Below, piece by piece: positions 1 through 9,154 of a stretch of 13,442 nucleotides of DNA. Both the position numbers and the translations under genes were made by a program. Where the stretch lies: the NCBI GenBank assembly GCA_003229495.1, contig QIEB01000418.1, positions 1 through 13,442 on the forward strand. The letters run 5' to 3'. This stretch comes from Flammeovirgaceae bacterium (GTDB lineage Bacteria > Bacteroidota > Bacteroidia > Cytophagales > Cyclobacteriaceae). Below the pieces are notes generated by a model that did no database searches, was not told where the DNA came from, and saw only the letters and a list, made by a program, of their open reading frames with translations. Within the stretch, counting starts at the first letter, position 1. Each line of letters starts with the position of its first letter.

Positions 1-3000
1 TCACATGAACAATAACATCTGAAATAGTATTGTAATCAAACTGACGCACTTCTTTTGGAAGTTCTAATCTCCAACTGCTTATTGCTCCGGTGCCTTCAAA
101 AGGCAAGTAGCGTTCATCTCTGAAATTTAATTCAAACATGCCGCTGTCGCTTTGGGCATTGCTGGCAGCAATAGATTGAATAGCTCCAACATTATAAACA
201 AAACGCTCATCATTGCCGGGGTCTTCGAGATATACGGTTGTGGCAAGATTATCAGGATTTGTGTTTTTTCTATACCTGTTGTTAACCAAGGAGAGTTTGG
301 CGCTTACCGATGTATAAGGCCCGGCTATACAAGGCAGACTGATACTCACGGATTTTATCCTTCTGAAGTAATGTCCTGCATGATCCATATCATAAATTGC
401 TTCAGGAATTTCAAAATCACAAACACCTGTTGCTCTGAGTTTTACCAAAGCCAATGGATCGAGCATAACAAGGGAAACATGTTTGGTAATCTCATATTCC
501 CGTTTATTCTTATCCAGATAGCTCGTTTCCATTCGCTTGATGTCATGGATGAGATGATCGGCGCTTTGCAAGCCTTTCTTCATGCTGTCCCAGTAGCCGT
601 AAGAAATGAAAGAATCATCATTCCCCAATTCAAAACGATAGCTACGTTCAGCTTTTTTAGCAAAATCATGGGCTAATTGATAAGCTCTGAAATAGACCGA
701 ACTGATTTGCCCGATCATCCAATCATACAATTCTTTATTGGTAAATTTAGAACGCATAAATTCATCGGTCTTTTTGGCATTGTCAATTTGCAACTCTTGA
801 TTTTTAAAATCGGTTTCTGAAATTTCTTTCCGAATTTCTGCGGCAACTATTTGTTTGTCTATTTGCACAAGCTCTTTTTTTGTCAAACGTTCTTGTAGTT
901 TCCAATCATCAAAACGCCTGTCATATCCACCGAGGATGGATGCACGATTTGCTTCGTAAGAAGCTATCGCACTAAAAATTGATAATGTTTTTCCTATGGC
1001 ATCAGTACTATGTGCCAATAGGCTACCTCCAAATTTGGCTGCACCATGGGGTGAACCGCCAAATCCGGACACACCCAAAGCCAGATCAGGAATTAAGGCC
1101 AAACCAGCACCAAGTGCGTAAGTTATATTAGCAGCTAATTGCCAATCCTTAGACTCACTCAATTTATCCAGGTTCAATTGTTCATTTGAGATTATCTTTT
1201 TAATGGCTGAATAGTATTGATTTCGTTCGTCAGTCACCGCTTTAGTTTTTTTCAGAATCTCAATCTGTTCCTTAGCTTCCTTAATTTGTAGAAGCTTCAT
1301 ATCTTTTACTGCATTCAACACTTTCAATTCCAATTCACTACGCAATAAAGACATAGCTTCTGCATCTTTCTTTTCCAGGGCTTGAAGCAAAGAAGACCCT
1401 AAACCTCTTACCTCTTGTGCCAATTCAGTAGCTTTCTGAGATAATACATTGAAACGATAATAAGGTGTAGGGGAATTCATGCCTGCCAGTATGGATGAAA
1501 TATCAAGCCCTGCCGCCGCAGCCCGCACCAACATGCCCGGATCAATAGGCGGTGCAAACAAGGCAAGACTGCGTTCAATGCCATCAATGTTTTGGCAATG
1601 CCTGATCTTAAATAAGCGGTCGGCTATGCGGTCCCAATATTCCAGCATCTTATCATTCTGAGGAATACAGAAATAGAGCATGGATAAAGTAACAGGCGGA
1701 GGAGGTAATTCTGCTCCACCTTCGGGCTGCGCTGATAAATCAGGTAAAATATTTTCCAGATCAATCAATGCGTTGCCAAAGGCACCCAGCTTAGCTTCCA
1801 TCTGGTTATAGGTTTCATATGGAGCTTTAATGGCAGGTGGAATTATCCGTGGCTTAGGCCCTAATAATTTATCAGCCAGAATATACATCTGTGTAGCCTG
1901 GACAATGGATTCCATCGTATCTTGCCTGAATAAATAATCTCCCCATTCAGTCAGGTTATCAATATATTTCATTAATAATGCCTTTTGATAAGCCACAGGT
2001 CTGAATCGGGCTACTACATGTGGTTTGAAAGGCTTGGTTCTCCACTGGTCTATGGCAAACTCCAATTCCTTTCTTTCAGGTGTATTGGGATCAGCAATTT
2101 TGTATAATAGAGAATCAATTCGCTGATTGACATAGTCGCTGTCATGAGTCAAATAAAATGGTTTGGTTACCCAATATTTCTGGGGTATTGTACCATCCAG
2201 TGCTCCGGTTGGATTGAACATATAGTGAAACCAGGTCAATGCTTCTTCAAACCGTTGGTTCTTGGTCAATCGTGTTGCCAATAAGAACGGAACATGGAAG
2301 AATAATTCCCAATTATAGGCGCTGTAACTTCCATCGCTGGTGAAATCCAGATCCTCAACCGGATAGGACAATGGAACAATTGGGCCTGGCATATAATACG
2401 TATCAAAATTGAAAGGAGGGGGTTGCATCTGAGTCTCCCTTCTCATTAACTCAGAAATTCCATGTTTGTATAGTGTGGTTCTCAGCGGGCAGACCAATGG
2501 ATGGTACATATTTTTGAACTGCTCCCCATATTTCAATCCGCCATATACTTTTAGCTCATCCACAATTTTTTGGAAATCATTAAGCAGTTCATTTATTTTC
2601 TCTTCTGTTGGGTCGGATTGATATAGAACAATTTTTTTAATGAAGGCTTCAACATCCTCAATAAGCTGCATCACATTCGAGCCGGTTCTTTTAACATAGA
2701 CTTCATCGCCACTATTTTCGTCATTTTCTACATTATAGAACCCTGGAATAATCACATAGGCATGAATGCTGTCTTCTTTAAAGTAAGGGAGTAATGTGCC
2801 AAGAGGTATTTTAATTGATCGGGACTTTCGGTTTTTCCCTGAAAAATACAAATGAAGCAATTCTAAAATGAAGGCCACAGAATCAATTTTGGTGAATTGG
2901 TGAGGATACGTAAGCCTGAAAAAACCAGGTGTTTTACTCAGTATTTCATCGAATGGCTTATTTGCTAAAATAGAATGGACACTCAAAACAGACAGATCAT

Positions 3001-6000
3001 TGGTCAGGTCTAATGCCTGTTCCTTGTAACGCTGATCAATCAACTTTGTATCGCGAAACTTGGGGATAAAGTCCAAAGTGAAAGGTTTCGCCGGTGCCAG
3101 CTCAGGATAACCCTTACAGCCTGTTATATCAAAAGCGCCGGATAATACTTCTTCATCGACGAGCTGGGTCTCAAACTCATTATAATAAACTGATTTTTTA
3201 ATCGTATTGAACACAACGACTTGCTGGGCAAATTCATTGTAAAAAAGTTTTAAATTGCCCCTCGGTATATCTTCATCCGTATAAACCGGATTGTTGGGGT
3301 CTGTATCCGGAGGTGCTTTGATCGCATCCTTTGATATCTTCTTCGGCTGCCATTTTTTATTGGCAAACTCACTGATCGCCAGTTGTATTTTTAGTTTTCG
3401 TTTTGGTTTGTCGTTGTTAACAACTGTACCGGGAGTACTATTCGGAACAGTGGACTGTAAATTAGGATCAGGTTCTTCACTAAATACCGGCCAAGCCAAA
3501 CTTAACCGATTATTGCGTAGAAAAGCTAAAAGGTGATCTCCTGTAATATCTAATTCTACTTTTTCCCAGGGTGTCCAGTATCGTTCCTGTTCAAATCTTC
3601 TATAGTAATAAATTGCAGGATCTCCACCTTTAGTTCGTGCAAATACGTGCATGGTTTTAATATCCGACTGGTACCATGTTGCCATCACCTCCAGAAAAGC
3701 GATATTGTCTAATTTTTCAAGATACTTGATCAATGCTTCTTCTGCTGTGAATTCAGTAAGTTCGTTTTGCAGTAACTCATTTTCCAGTTCTGTAAATAAG
3801 AAGGACTTGTCATCTCTGAGCTCTGCCTCAATCCAGTTTTCAGGGTAGAGGAACACCTTGCGGTTGGCTTCCCATACGCGGTAATTTTTCATCCACTTCC
3901 ACTGCTTCCAGCTTTTATCGTTGTCTACGTCGGCTGCTGCTTTAGGCTCCAACCCCATCAGGCACCGTTGCACGAATAGCTGAATGGTTCCATGCGCCTG
4001 TACAATCCTGGAAGAAGGCATGCAGGCTTCCATTTCAACATCAACCAGGAAATAATCATACAAATAGTTCTCGTCCTTCATTTCGGAATTCATAGCCAGC
4101 AGATAAGCCACCAAAGCATCTCTTTTTTGAGGCCGGATAGCATCCATGATTTCCTTGAGTGTGCCCAACCAGGTATCTTCGTCATATCGTGCTTTCAGTG
4201 CAGAACGCAGTAGATTTGTATCGGTATTTGTTAATACCGGTTTGATATATTCCTTGACTTGAGCAACGGTTGAACCTAACTTTCTTAAATGTTCGGCACA
4301 ATCGCTTATAGATTTCCATGTTTTTACATCTCTATACTTGCTAAGGTCAAATACCGGGAATAAATGGGCATCAATTGCATCCACATCTTCTTTGTTGTAT
4401 CCTGTCAATAATGAAAAAGCCTCCAGAAATTGAAGTCGGGTAGTGACGCTGGCGGGTAAGAGCATTTCTGTAATAGTGAGGAAAGTAATTGGATGCTCTG
4501 CATCTGCCGGGTTGGGCACAGGTGTCAATTGTTTTGTCAAGTCAATCATTTCTGCAAAAGCAGCATATTTGGCATAATCAATCGCTGTCTGCCCGGCTTC
4601 ATACGGGATGTCATCCCACATAAGCCATCCCAATGCTGTATTATTTTCAAAGAACCACTCTACATCCTGATTCGCTAATTTGAAAGAGTTTACCAAAGGA
4701 AACAACTTATGCAGCAGCTTAATAGCACGATACTGATCAGCAAAAGCAGCGCTGGTAATGGCCGGCAAAACAGGGATTGTATGTGTAACATCCACATCAA
4801 TAAGGGTATTTGAAAGCAGGATATCCGATAGGAGACTGGTGCCGGGGGCAGGCTGTTTTAATATGGCATATTTCAAAGCAATCTTCACCAGCTCCGAATC
4901 TGCCTTAAAAGTTTTGGCAAGTGTTTGTTCAAGGATAGATAGCTTACCAAAATGAAGCTGATAATCTGCTATTGCATCTAAAAAGGATTTTATTAAATCC
5001 TTCTGTTCATTACTGATATCAGGGCCGGGCGCTGCTGCTAAAGCATCAATACCGATTTTAACAGATGCTGTATCAAATAAGCCGTTTAGTTTGTCATCCG
5101 TAAATGTCTTTGCAGCATTTGCTGACGCCCAGTCCCTGTCAATGAATTTAATAAAGGTTTTTACATCTTCCTCTTCAATGCCCCTCAGTTTGGATAAAGC
5201 AGTTTGCAATGTTTCTTTCTGCTCATCTGCGGATAAATTGTCATCAAAAGGAGACTTGTTTGCCGTGAAATTACTCTGGTAATCCTTTTGTAATTTCTCC
5301 AGTATTTGGGTAATCTTATCATCTTTGATTTCCCGGTCAGCAAGATTGGTCGCTTCATGCCGGAGCATGAATTTTACATCCGCTGTTTTTAAAGGAGATT
5401 TTTTTAAATCAGTAACTGCTTCTACAAATTCCAATGTCTTTTCGGGCAAATCGGATATGTTCAGTCCGGTGAGTTCAACAAGTATCACGAAATCATCAGC
5501 TTTAAGCTTCAGTTTCTTCATCAGCCTTGAAGCGGCAAACAGGTAACTCAGGTTGGAAAAAGTTAAGTTACCGTCCGGTAGCAGCGGCAATAACTTATCC
5601 AAATCCTGCTCTTTTATTTGCAGGCAAACCGAAATGCTGGTTTTGAAATTGCTCAGCAATTGAGAGCCATCAACTTTTTCGGGTAATAACCCTTCGTCAA
5701 TAAAACCATTTTTAGCTTTATTCAGGAAAATCTGGTGATAAAGTGGCGTTGGTGCTTCATCATTTAATACCTTATGGGGTATTTCACCGTAAAACCCAAT
5801 CAGCTCGTCTAATTTGATGCCTGTTTCTTCGGAAAGTCTTACTAAATCTGCTGATTTGATTAAGCATGCATCATTGAGTTGCCCATTGCCAAGGTTAGCT
5901 TGTGAAATAATTTCATTCAATACTTCCAATTTCCAGCCTGTTTTCTTTTGCAGCCTCAGAAAACGATGTATTCGATCTAATGCCGCATCATCCAGATTGG

Positions 6001-8749
6001 CTATTTCTTTTTGTTCGGTATCGCAGGTGAGATCAAGATGCTTGATGAAAAGATTGTTTGCAGGGTCAATAAAACTTAAAGAAAGTAGTAAATCCAAATC
6101 CTTGTAGGCAAGACCGGTTTTATCCAGAAAATGATCAACCCTTGTCATATAATCCAAGACATTCCCCATAATGGGAGGCGTATCCCACTGGGCGGGAGCA
6201 TTCCAATAGGATTGCTGGTCAATCAAATTGGCTTTAGGTGTTACTATCAGATTTCTTTCAGCATCGGTTAATCCCAACTTCTCTGCTGCAATGGCTTCAT
6301 CAGTAGGGTTTCCCGCCGATTGAAAATCTTCCATGAGTGTTGCTCTCGAAATATCAAAGCGAGTGAAATAAGCTTTGGCTTCGGCATGGTCTAAATCAAA
6401 AGGCAGCTCAAAAGCGTAATTGGCTCCTTTTAAAGTATTGTAAGTAGCCGTATTCACATATTCGGGCGCAGCCGCTAACTCTTCTTCTGGTGATAGTGTT
6501 TGTCGCAACCGGAATACTTTATAATTATTTCCTCCGGTATTGATGATTTTGCAAACCGCTTTTTTATCCCGCAAATAATGGGGCAGTGTCGCAGATGAGC
6601 CCGTGGATGTTTCTGTTTCAAAAATTTGTGCTTGATCGGTTACAGGCATACTCGCAGATAGCAAGGCAGTGAGCAGAGAATTGGATATGTTACCTTTCAA
6701 CGGGTCCGCTCCATCTGAAAGATTTCCGGTGTAATCTATACCCGCATCGGGGGCAACTGCTTCTTCCAGCAATTCGCACACCAGGTCAATATAGGGAACC
6801 GGAGTTTTGGCGTTTTCACATCCCAGGTCAATTTCACCTAAATCTGTCCTTCGTTCAAACAAAATATCTTTAGCAACTTTTATTGTAGGACGAACATCAG
6901 GAGGCGGCGGTGGCGGTATTGTTAGATCAACTACACTCCTCTTATCCAAAAACTGTAATATCTCTACTAAATAAGCTGCCGGACTATACACGGAACGGCA
7001 ATGTTCGCAGGCACAGGTATCGGTAAGTTTGAAGAGTGATTTCAGGTTGGGGAAGTCTTTGCTTACCGCCTCCAATTTCATGGCAAGGGATTTCATTTCT
7101 AAAGCCGGGACATCCATAGCGCGCATCGTATCCTGTAGTTCACCAACTATGAACATGGCAGCCGTGTTGGTGCGTTCTGCTCTTCTGAAAATTTCTTTGG
7201 CTTCTTTAGTATTAATTCCCGCCTTGGGGGCTATTTCTTTTATAAAGCGGGTTTCGCCTATAGCAGAAATGCTTTGCGCTGAATGTATATCCTGTTTTAG
7301 AAGGGCATTGGTTTTACCGTAGTGAGGAACTAATTTAAAAATGCGTTGTAAGGATTTTAATTCTTCCCGCATGGTTTCATTTTTCTTTGTAGCCAGTTTT
7401 TTCTCTTTCAGGAAAAGATCAATGTTGCTGTGCTGTAAATCGAAATCATCGTGTTTTGTAAAAAATTCTTTGATGGCATCCTGATTTTTGAAAATGGCTT
7501 TTTTCTCTCTGGCTAATTGAGCCGAAAAAGCAACTGTTGGATATTCTTTCTCCATTTTACGAACCAGAGAAGAGGCATGTAGTTCAATTAGTTTTTTATC
7601 CAGAGGTTTGCCGGCTAAATCCATTTTGTCTGCCGACTTCCTAAGCACTTCTTTCCATCCGGCCTTGTTCATAGCCGCCAGTTTTTTTAGATCTTCCGGT
7701 TTTCTGATTTTTTGCGATTCCTTTACCTGGGATATGATTTCCTCATCAAAACCTAATAACTCACCCAATTCAATAGATACTTTTGCTTCTTTTGCTTTAT
7801 CATCACTTTTGAAAAAAGAATCGTCCGTAACTTTTTTGAGAAAAACATTCAGGTCGTTTTTATTTTCCTGGAAGAGTTTGCCCATTTCGCTGATTTTATC
7901 TTCCAGCACAAAGCGGCTGATGATGTTAAGCGCTTTTCGTGGATGCTCATTTTTATAGTATTCTTCCGCCTTCTTTCTGTATTGTTGCAATTGCTCCACA
8001 TTTTGTTTGCATTCTTTGGCTACTTTGGCAGAGACAATCATTTCTTTCACGGCAGATTCCACGTCACGCTGAATGTTTTTTGGGTCAGCTAATGCCGCAT
8101 CATATAGCAATGGCTGTATCTCAGTGTTGATGTCTATCACCAACCTTACATGGAATGATCTGGCAAAGTCGTTTTTTAGCAGGGTGTTTTTACGCAAGAG
8201 GACATAAAAGAAAGCGGGATCAATTTTTGATTCTGCACCAAGACGGTGAGCCACGACCATATGTTCTATTTTCTCTTCCGGAATTTCCGCCTCTTTGGAG
8301 AGGAAGGTAATGTCTCTGTGTTTTTCATTTTCCTGCAAGTCGGTGACGGCGACTTTATTGGCAAGAAAACTAACCTCTTTTAAGATATGGTCATACTCCA
8401 CCACTTCAGACTTTATAGCCGTTTCAATAGTGATGTTGATCTCTTCTCTTGGCAAAGCATTAAACCTTACCGAATCCACGTCTGACGCGAAAAGCAGGGT
8501 TTTCTTTTCCCGTGTCAAAACCTTAATGGCAATATCCGCTTCTTTTTTGCCCCTGCCGCTCAACTGACTGTGCAGCCAGGTGATTTCGTATTTACCCTCT
8601 CTGTCGGTGATACTTTCACCTAATAGTTCTACACTGCGCATGTCCCTGTCATATGCCTGCACGATGAGATTTGCCAATGGGCGGTTGAGTTGGTCAACCA
8701 CCCGTCCGAGAACGAGGTTTGGTTGTTGATTTTCCGTTTGCTTTGCCAT
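1..8749 (-). CDS. Tc toxin subunit A (TcA), pore-forming injection component, C-terminus cut by window edge
   Basis: The minus-strand frame stays open from an ATG at 8749 to the left edge, giving 2916 residues without a stop; frame was spot-checked near 7000, 5340, 3000 and 2000. Visible parts in order: a transthyretin/carboxypeptidase-regulatory-like domain (~11-105); a charged helical region (~120-560); a CACEHC cluster (C579, C581, C584) followed by RSVYSPAAYL, the SpvA/VRP1-like hallmark; six prolines at 612-617; a long helical shell; a neuraminidase-like domain (~1612-1760); conserved NWELFFHVPF (~2147) and ARFRPVAYQKA (~2246); the pore-domain marker YWDRIADRLFKIRHC (~2370); long helices around a hydrophobic tip (~2536-2585); and the TcB-binding sandwich with ISLPCIAGPYTSVSA (~2810). 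It ends in DYNTISDVIVHV, normally very near the family C-terminus. Photorhabdus TcdA1 is about 2516 residues, so this one is long. Family knowledge: the homopentamer binds target cells, inserts its channel and translocates the TcC toxin. A strong AGGAGGA ribosome site supports the start. Target cell is unknown. Confidence 0.95.
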   Translation of the reverse strand, partial: MAKQTENQQPNLVLGRVVDQLNRPLANLIVQAYDRDMRSVELLGESITDREGKYEITWLHSQLSGRGKKEADIAIKVLTREKKTLLFASDVDSVRFNALPREEINITIETAIKSEVVEYDHILKEVSFLANKVAVTDLQENEKHRDITFLSKEAEIPEEKIEHMVVAHRLGAESKIDPAFFYVLLRKNTLLKNDFARSFHVRLVIDINTEIQPLLYDAALADPKNIQRDVESAVKEMIVSAKVAKECKQNVEQLQQYRKKAEEYYKNEHPRKALNIISRFVLEDKISEMGKLFQENKNDLNVFLKKVTDDSFFKSDDKAKEAKVSIELGELLGFDEEIISQVKESQKIRKPEDLKKLAAMNKAGWKEVLRKSADKMDLAGKPLDKKLIELHASSLVRKMEKEYPTVAFSAQLAREKKAIFKNQDAIKEFFTKHDDFDLQHSNIDLFLKEKKLATKKNETMREELKSLQRIFKLVPHYGKTNALLKQDIHSAQSISAIGETRFIKEIAPKAGINTKEAKEIFRRAERTNTAAMFIVGELQDTMRAMDVPALEMKSLAMKLEAVSKDFPNLKSLFKLTDTCACEHCRSVYSPAAYLVEILQFLDKRSVVDLTIPPPPPPDVRPTIKVAKDILFERRTDLGEIDLGCENAKTPVPYIDLVCELLEEAVAPDAGIDYTGNLSDGADPLKGNISNSLLTALLSASMPVTDQAQIFETETSTGSSATLPHYLRDKKAVCKIINTGGNNYKVFRLRQTLSPEEELAAAPEYVNTATYNTLKGANYAFELPFDLDHAEAKAYFTRFDISRATLMEDFQSAGNPTDEAIAAEKLGLTDAERNLIVTPKANLIDQQSYWNAPAQWDTPPIMGNVLDYMTRVDHFLDKTGLAYKDLDLLLSLSFIDPANNLFIKHLDLTCDTEQKEIANLDDAALDRIHRFLRLQKKTGWKLEVLNEIISQANLGNGQLNDACLIKSADLVRLSEETGIKLDELIGFYGEIPHKVLNDEAPTPLYHQIFLNKAKNGFIDEGLLPEKVDGSQLLSNFKTSISVCLQIKEQDLDKLLPLLPDGNLTFSNLSYLFAASRLMKKLKLKADDFVILVELTGLNISDLPEKTLEFVEAVTDLKKSPLKTADVKFMLRHEATNLADREIKDDKITQILEKLQKDYQSNFTANKSPFDDNLSADEQKETLQTALSKLRGIEEEDVKTFIKFIDRDWASANAAKTFTDDKLNGLFDTASVKIGIDALAAAPGPDISNEQKDLIKSFLDAIADYQLHFGKLSILEQTLAKTFKADSELVKIALKYAILKQPAPGTSLLSDILLSNTLIDVDVTHTIPVLPAITSAAFADQYRAIKLLHKLFPLVNSFKLANQDVEWFFENNTALGWLMWDDIPYEAGQTAIDYAKYAAFAEMIDLTKQLTPVPNPADAEHPITFLTITEMLLPASVTTRLQFLEAFSLLTGYNKEDVDAIDAHLFPVFDLSKYRDVKTWKSISDCAEHLRKLGSTVAQVKEYIKPVLTNTDTNLLRSALKARYDEDTWLGTLKEIMDAIRPQKRDALVAYLLAMNSEMKDENYLYDYFLVDVEMEACMPSSRIVQAHGTIQLFVQRCLMGLEPKAAADVDNDKSWKQWKWMKNYRVWEANRKVFLYPENWIEAELRDDKSFLFTELENELLQNELTEFTAEEALIKYLEKLDNIAFLEVMATWYQSDIKTMHVFARTKGGDPAIYYYRRFEQERYWTPWEKVELDITGDHLLAFLRNNRLSLAWPVFSEEPDPNLQSTVPNSTPGTVVNNDKPKRKLKIQLAISEFANKKWQPKKISKDAIKAPPDTDPNNPVYTDEDIPRGNLKLFYNEFAQQVVVFNTIKKSVYYNEFETQLVDEEVLSGAFDITGCKGYPELAPAKPFTLDFIPKFRDTKLIDQRYKEQALDLTNDLSVLSVHSILANKPFDEILSKTPGFFRLTYPHQFTKIDSVAFILELLHLYFSGKNRKSRSIKIPLGTLLPYFKEDSIHAYVIIPGFYNVENDENSGDEVYVKRTGSNVMQLIEDVEAFIKKIVLYQSDPTEEKINELLNDFQKIVDELKVYGGLKYGEQFKNMYHPLVCPLRTTLYKHGISELMRRETQMQPPPFNFDTYYMPGPIVPLSYPVEDLDFTSDGSYSAYNWELFFHVPFLLATRLTKNQRFEEALTWFHYMFNPTGALDGTIPQKYWVTKPFYLTHDSDYVNQRIDSLLYKIADPNTPERKELEFAIDQWRTKPFKPHVVARFRPVAYQKALLMKYIDNLTEWGDYLFRQDTMESIVQATQMYILADKLLGPKPRIIPPAIKAPYETYNQMEAKLGAFGNALIDLENILPDLSAQPEGGAELPPPPVTLSMLYFCIPQNDKMLEYWDRIADRLFKIRHCQNIDGIERSLALFAPPIDPGMLVRAAAAGLDISSILAGMNSPTPYYRFNVLSQKATELAQEVRGLGSSLLQALEKKDAEAMSLLRSELELKVLNAVKDMKLLQIKEAKEQIEILKKTKAVTDERNQYYSAIKKIISNEQLNLDKLSESKDWQLAANITYALGAGLALIPDLALGVSGFGGSPHGAAKFGGSLLAHSTDAIGKTLSIFSAIASYEANRASILGGYDRRFDDWKLQERLTKKELVQIDKQIVAAEIRKEISETDFKNQELQIDNAKKTDEFMRSKFTNKELYDWMIGQISSVYFRAYQLAHDFAKKAERSYRFELGNDDSFISYGYWDSMKKGLQSADHLIHDIKRMETSYLDKNKREYEITKHVSLVMLDPLALVKLRATGVCDFEIPEAIYDMDHAGHYFRRIKSVSISLPCIAGPYTSVSAKLSLVNNRYRKNTNPDNLATTVYLEDPGNDERFVYNVGAIQSIAASNAQSDSGMFELNFRDERYLPFEGTGAISSWRLELPKEVRQFDYNTISDVIVHV
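2..1690 (-). other. TcA translocation channel and TcB-binding region
   Basis: Residues ~2354-2916. The block YWDRIADRLFKIRHC and the PPIDPG element lead into a long alpha-helix rich in Lys and Glu (~2440-2530). A Gly/Ala/Leu-rich hydrophobic tip (~2536-2585, containing ALGAGLALIPDLALGVSG) follows, then a second long helix (~2590-2700). This helix-tip-helix arrangement is the injection channel of TcA. The remaining ~215 residues are beta-rich, with LPCIAGPYTSVSAKLSL, the conserved TcB-binding part. The reading frame leaves the window probably a few to a few dozen residues before the stop. Confidence 0.88.
3470..3916 (-). other. Neuraminidase-like domain of TcA
   Basis: Residues ~1612-1760 contain the strongly conserved block WKWMKNYRVWEANRK (W1626 central), then FLYPENWIE and a long acidic helix with ELENELLQNELT. 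This block marks the neuraminidase-like domain of TcA proteins, which lies at the lower part of the shell in known TcA structures and is part of the pH-sensitive shell opening. 'Neuraminidase-like' is a structural name; no sialidase catalytic set was identified and enzyme activity should not be assumed. Confidence 0.85.
8435..8719 (-). other. N-terminal transthyretin/carboxypeptidase-regulatory-like domain of TcA
   Basis: Residues ~11-105 begin LVLGRVVDQLNRPLANLIVQ and continue with LLGESITDREGKYEI. A 'G.V.D....PL....V.A.D' strand pattern followed by 'G...TD..GKYEI' is typical of carboxypeptidase-regulatory or transthyretin-like beta-sandwich domains, which are known for adhesion or structural roles. 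Photorhabdus TcdA1 starts differently, so this is a lineage-specific addition at the end of TcA. Its role here, perhaps surface attachment or assembly, is inference. Confidence 0.7.
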
Positions 8750-8863
8750 GGGATTCCTCCTCTTTAATTTAATTGTTTATTTGTCATTTGAAATCACTGG
8801 TTGTGGTGCATAGAATGTACCCTGCCTGGCTGTTCGTGATCTTATTGGATATGCATAATAAAC
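8750..8863 (-). other. Intergenic spacer between immunity gene and TcA
   Basis: This 114-bp gap is the only noncoding DNA of note. Apart from the ribosome binding site I found no hairpin followed by a T-run, and no convincing promoter, including no Bacteroidota-type TTG...TAnnTTTG pair. The parsimonious reading is readthrough from the TcB-TcC gene into TcA, but an undetected internal promoter cannot be excluded. Confidence 0.6.
8755..8761 (-). promoter_or_regulatory. Ribosome binding site of TcA
   Basis: On the minus strand AGGAGGA lies five bases before the ATG at 8749, an almost perfect anti-16S match. It fixes the TcA start and suggests efficient translation independent of the upstream genes. 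The DNA just before it is an A/T-rich run of about 25 bases. Confidence 0.85.
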
Positions 8864-9154
8864 TCACGCTAGTTTGCTGCAAAGAAATTGCAGCCAATCC
8901 AAAATAGTCACACCATCAACTTCTGGATTGTAATAACAGCCAAGCTCATCCAGTATAGTTTGATCGACTTTTCTATTTCCAATGTCGTATATTAAATGTT
9001 CTAACTCTGAATGGGCTTTACGTCTAATTACTTCAGGCTCATTAATAATAAAAGCCTTAATAACTTCCTCGACAGTGCCGAATTCTTCCGGCCAATCCTG
9101 ATGAAAATAACCACTAAGAAATTGATATAGGGTTTGGTATTTTTCAGTATTCAT
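8864..9154 (-). CDS. CdiI-type immunity protein, likely neutralises the RNase A-like Tc effector
   Basis: A 96-residue protein beginning MNTEKYQTLYQFLSGYFHQD and ending with DGVTILDWLQFLCSKL. The YFHQDW motif near residue 16, the following EEVIKAFI helix and the C-terminal 'Y..PE.DG....DWL.FL' block match what I recall of contact-dependent growth inhibition immunity proteins (CdiI_2-like). It is small, acidic, probably mostly helical, and has no signal peptide or membrane segment, so it should act in the producer's cytoplasm by binding the toxin. Its ATG overlaps the TGA stop of the TcB-TcC gene (ATGA), with an AGGA ribosome site eight bases upstream inside that gene, so translation is probably coupled. 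Position immediately after an RNase toxin domain is the standard effector-immunity layout. It is A/T-rich compared with the preceding toxin region. Neutralisation of this partner is inferred from position and family. Confidence 0.82.
   Translation of the reverse strand: MNTEKYQTLYQFLSGYFHQDWPEEFGTVEEVIKAFIINEPEVIRRKAHSELEHLIYDIGNRKVDQTILDELGCYYNPEVDGVTILDWLQFLCSKLA

Noticed and set aside
3470..3916. Sialidase enzyme activity in TcA
   Set aside because: The neuraminidase-like name is structural; I saw no catalytic sialidase residue set.
6898..6921. Six-proline run (residues 612-617 of TcA) considered as a domain fusion point or microsatellite
   Set aside because: It lies within the continuous SpvA/VRP1-like region, uses mixed proline codons and is short, so a flexible loop is sufficient explanation.
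8775..8863. Inverted repeat GTTTATT (8775-8781) and AATAAAC (8857-8863) in the intergenic gap, considered as terminator or operator
   Set aside because: The arms are only seven A/T-rich bases separated by 75 bases, with no T-run positioned after a stable stem. Chance is the better explanation.
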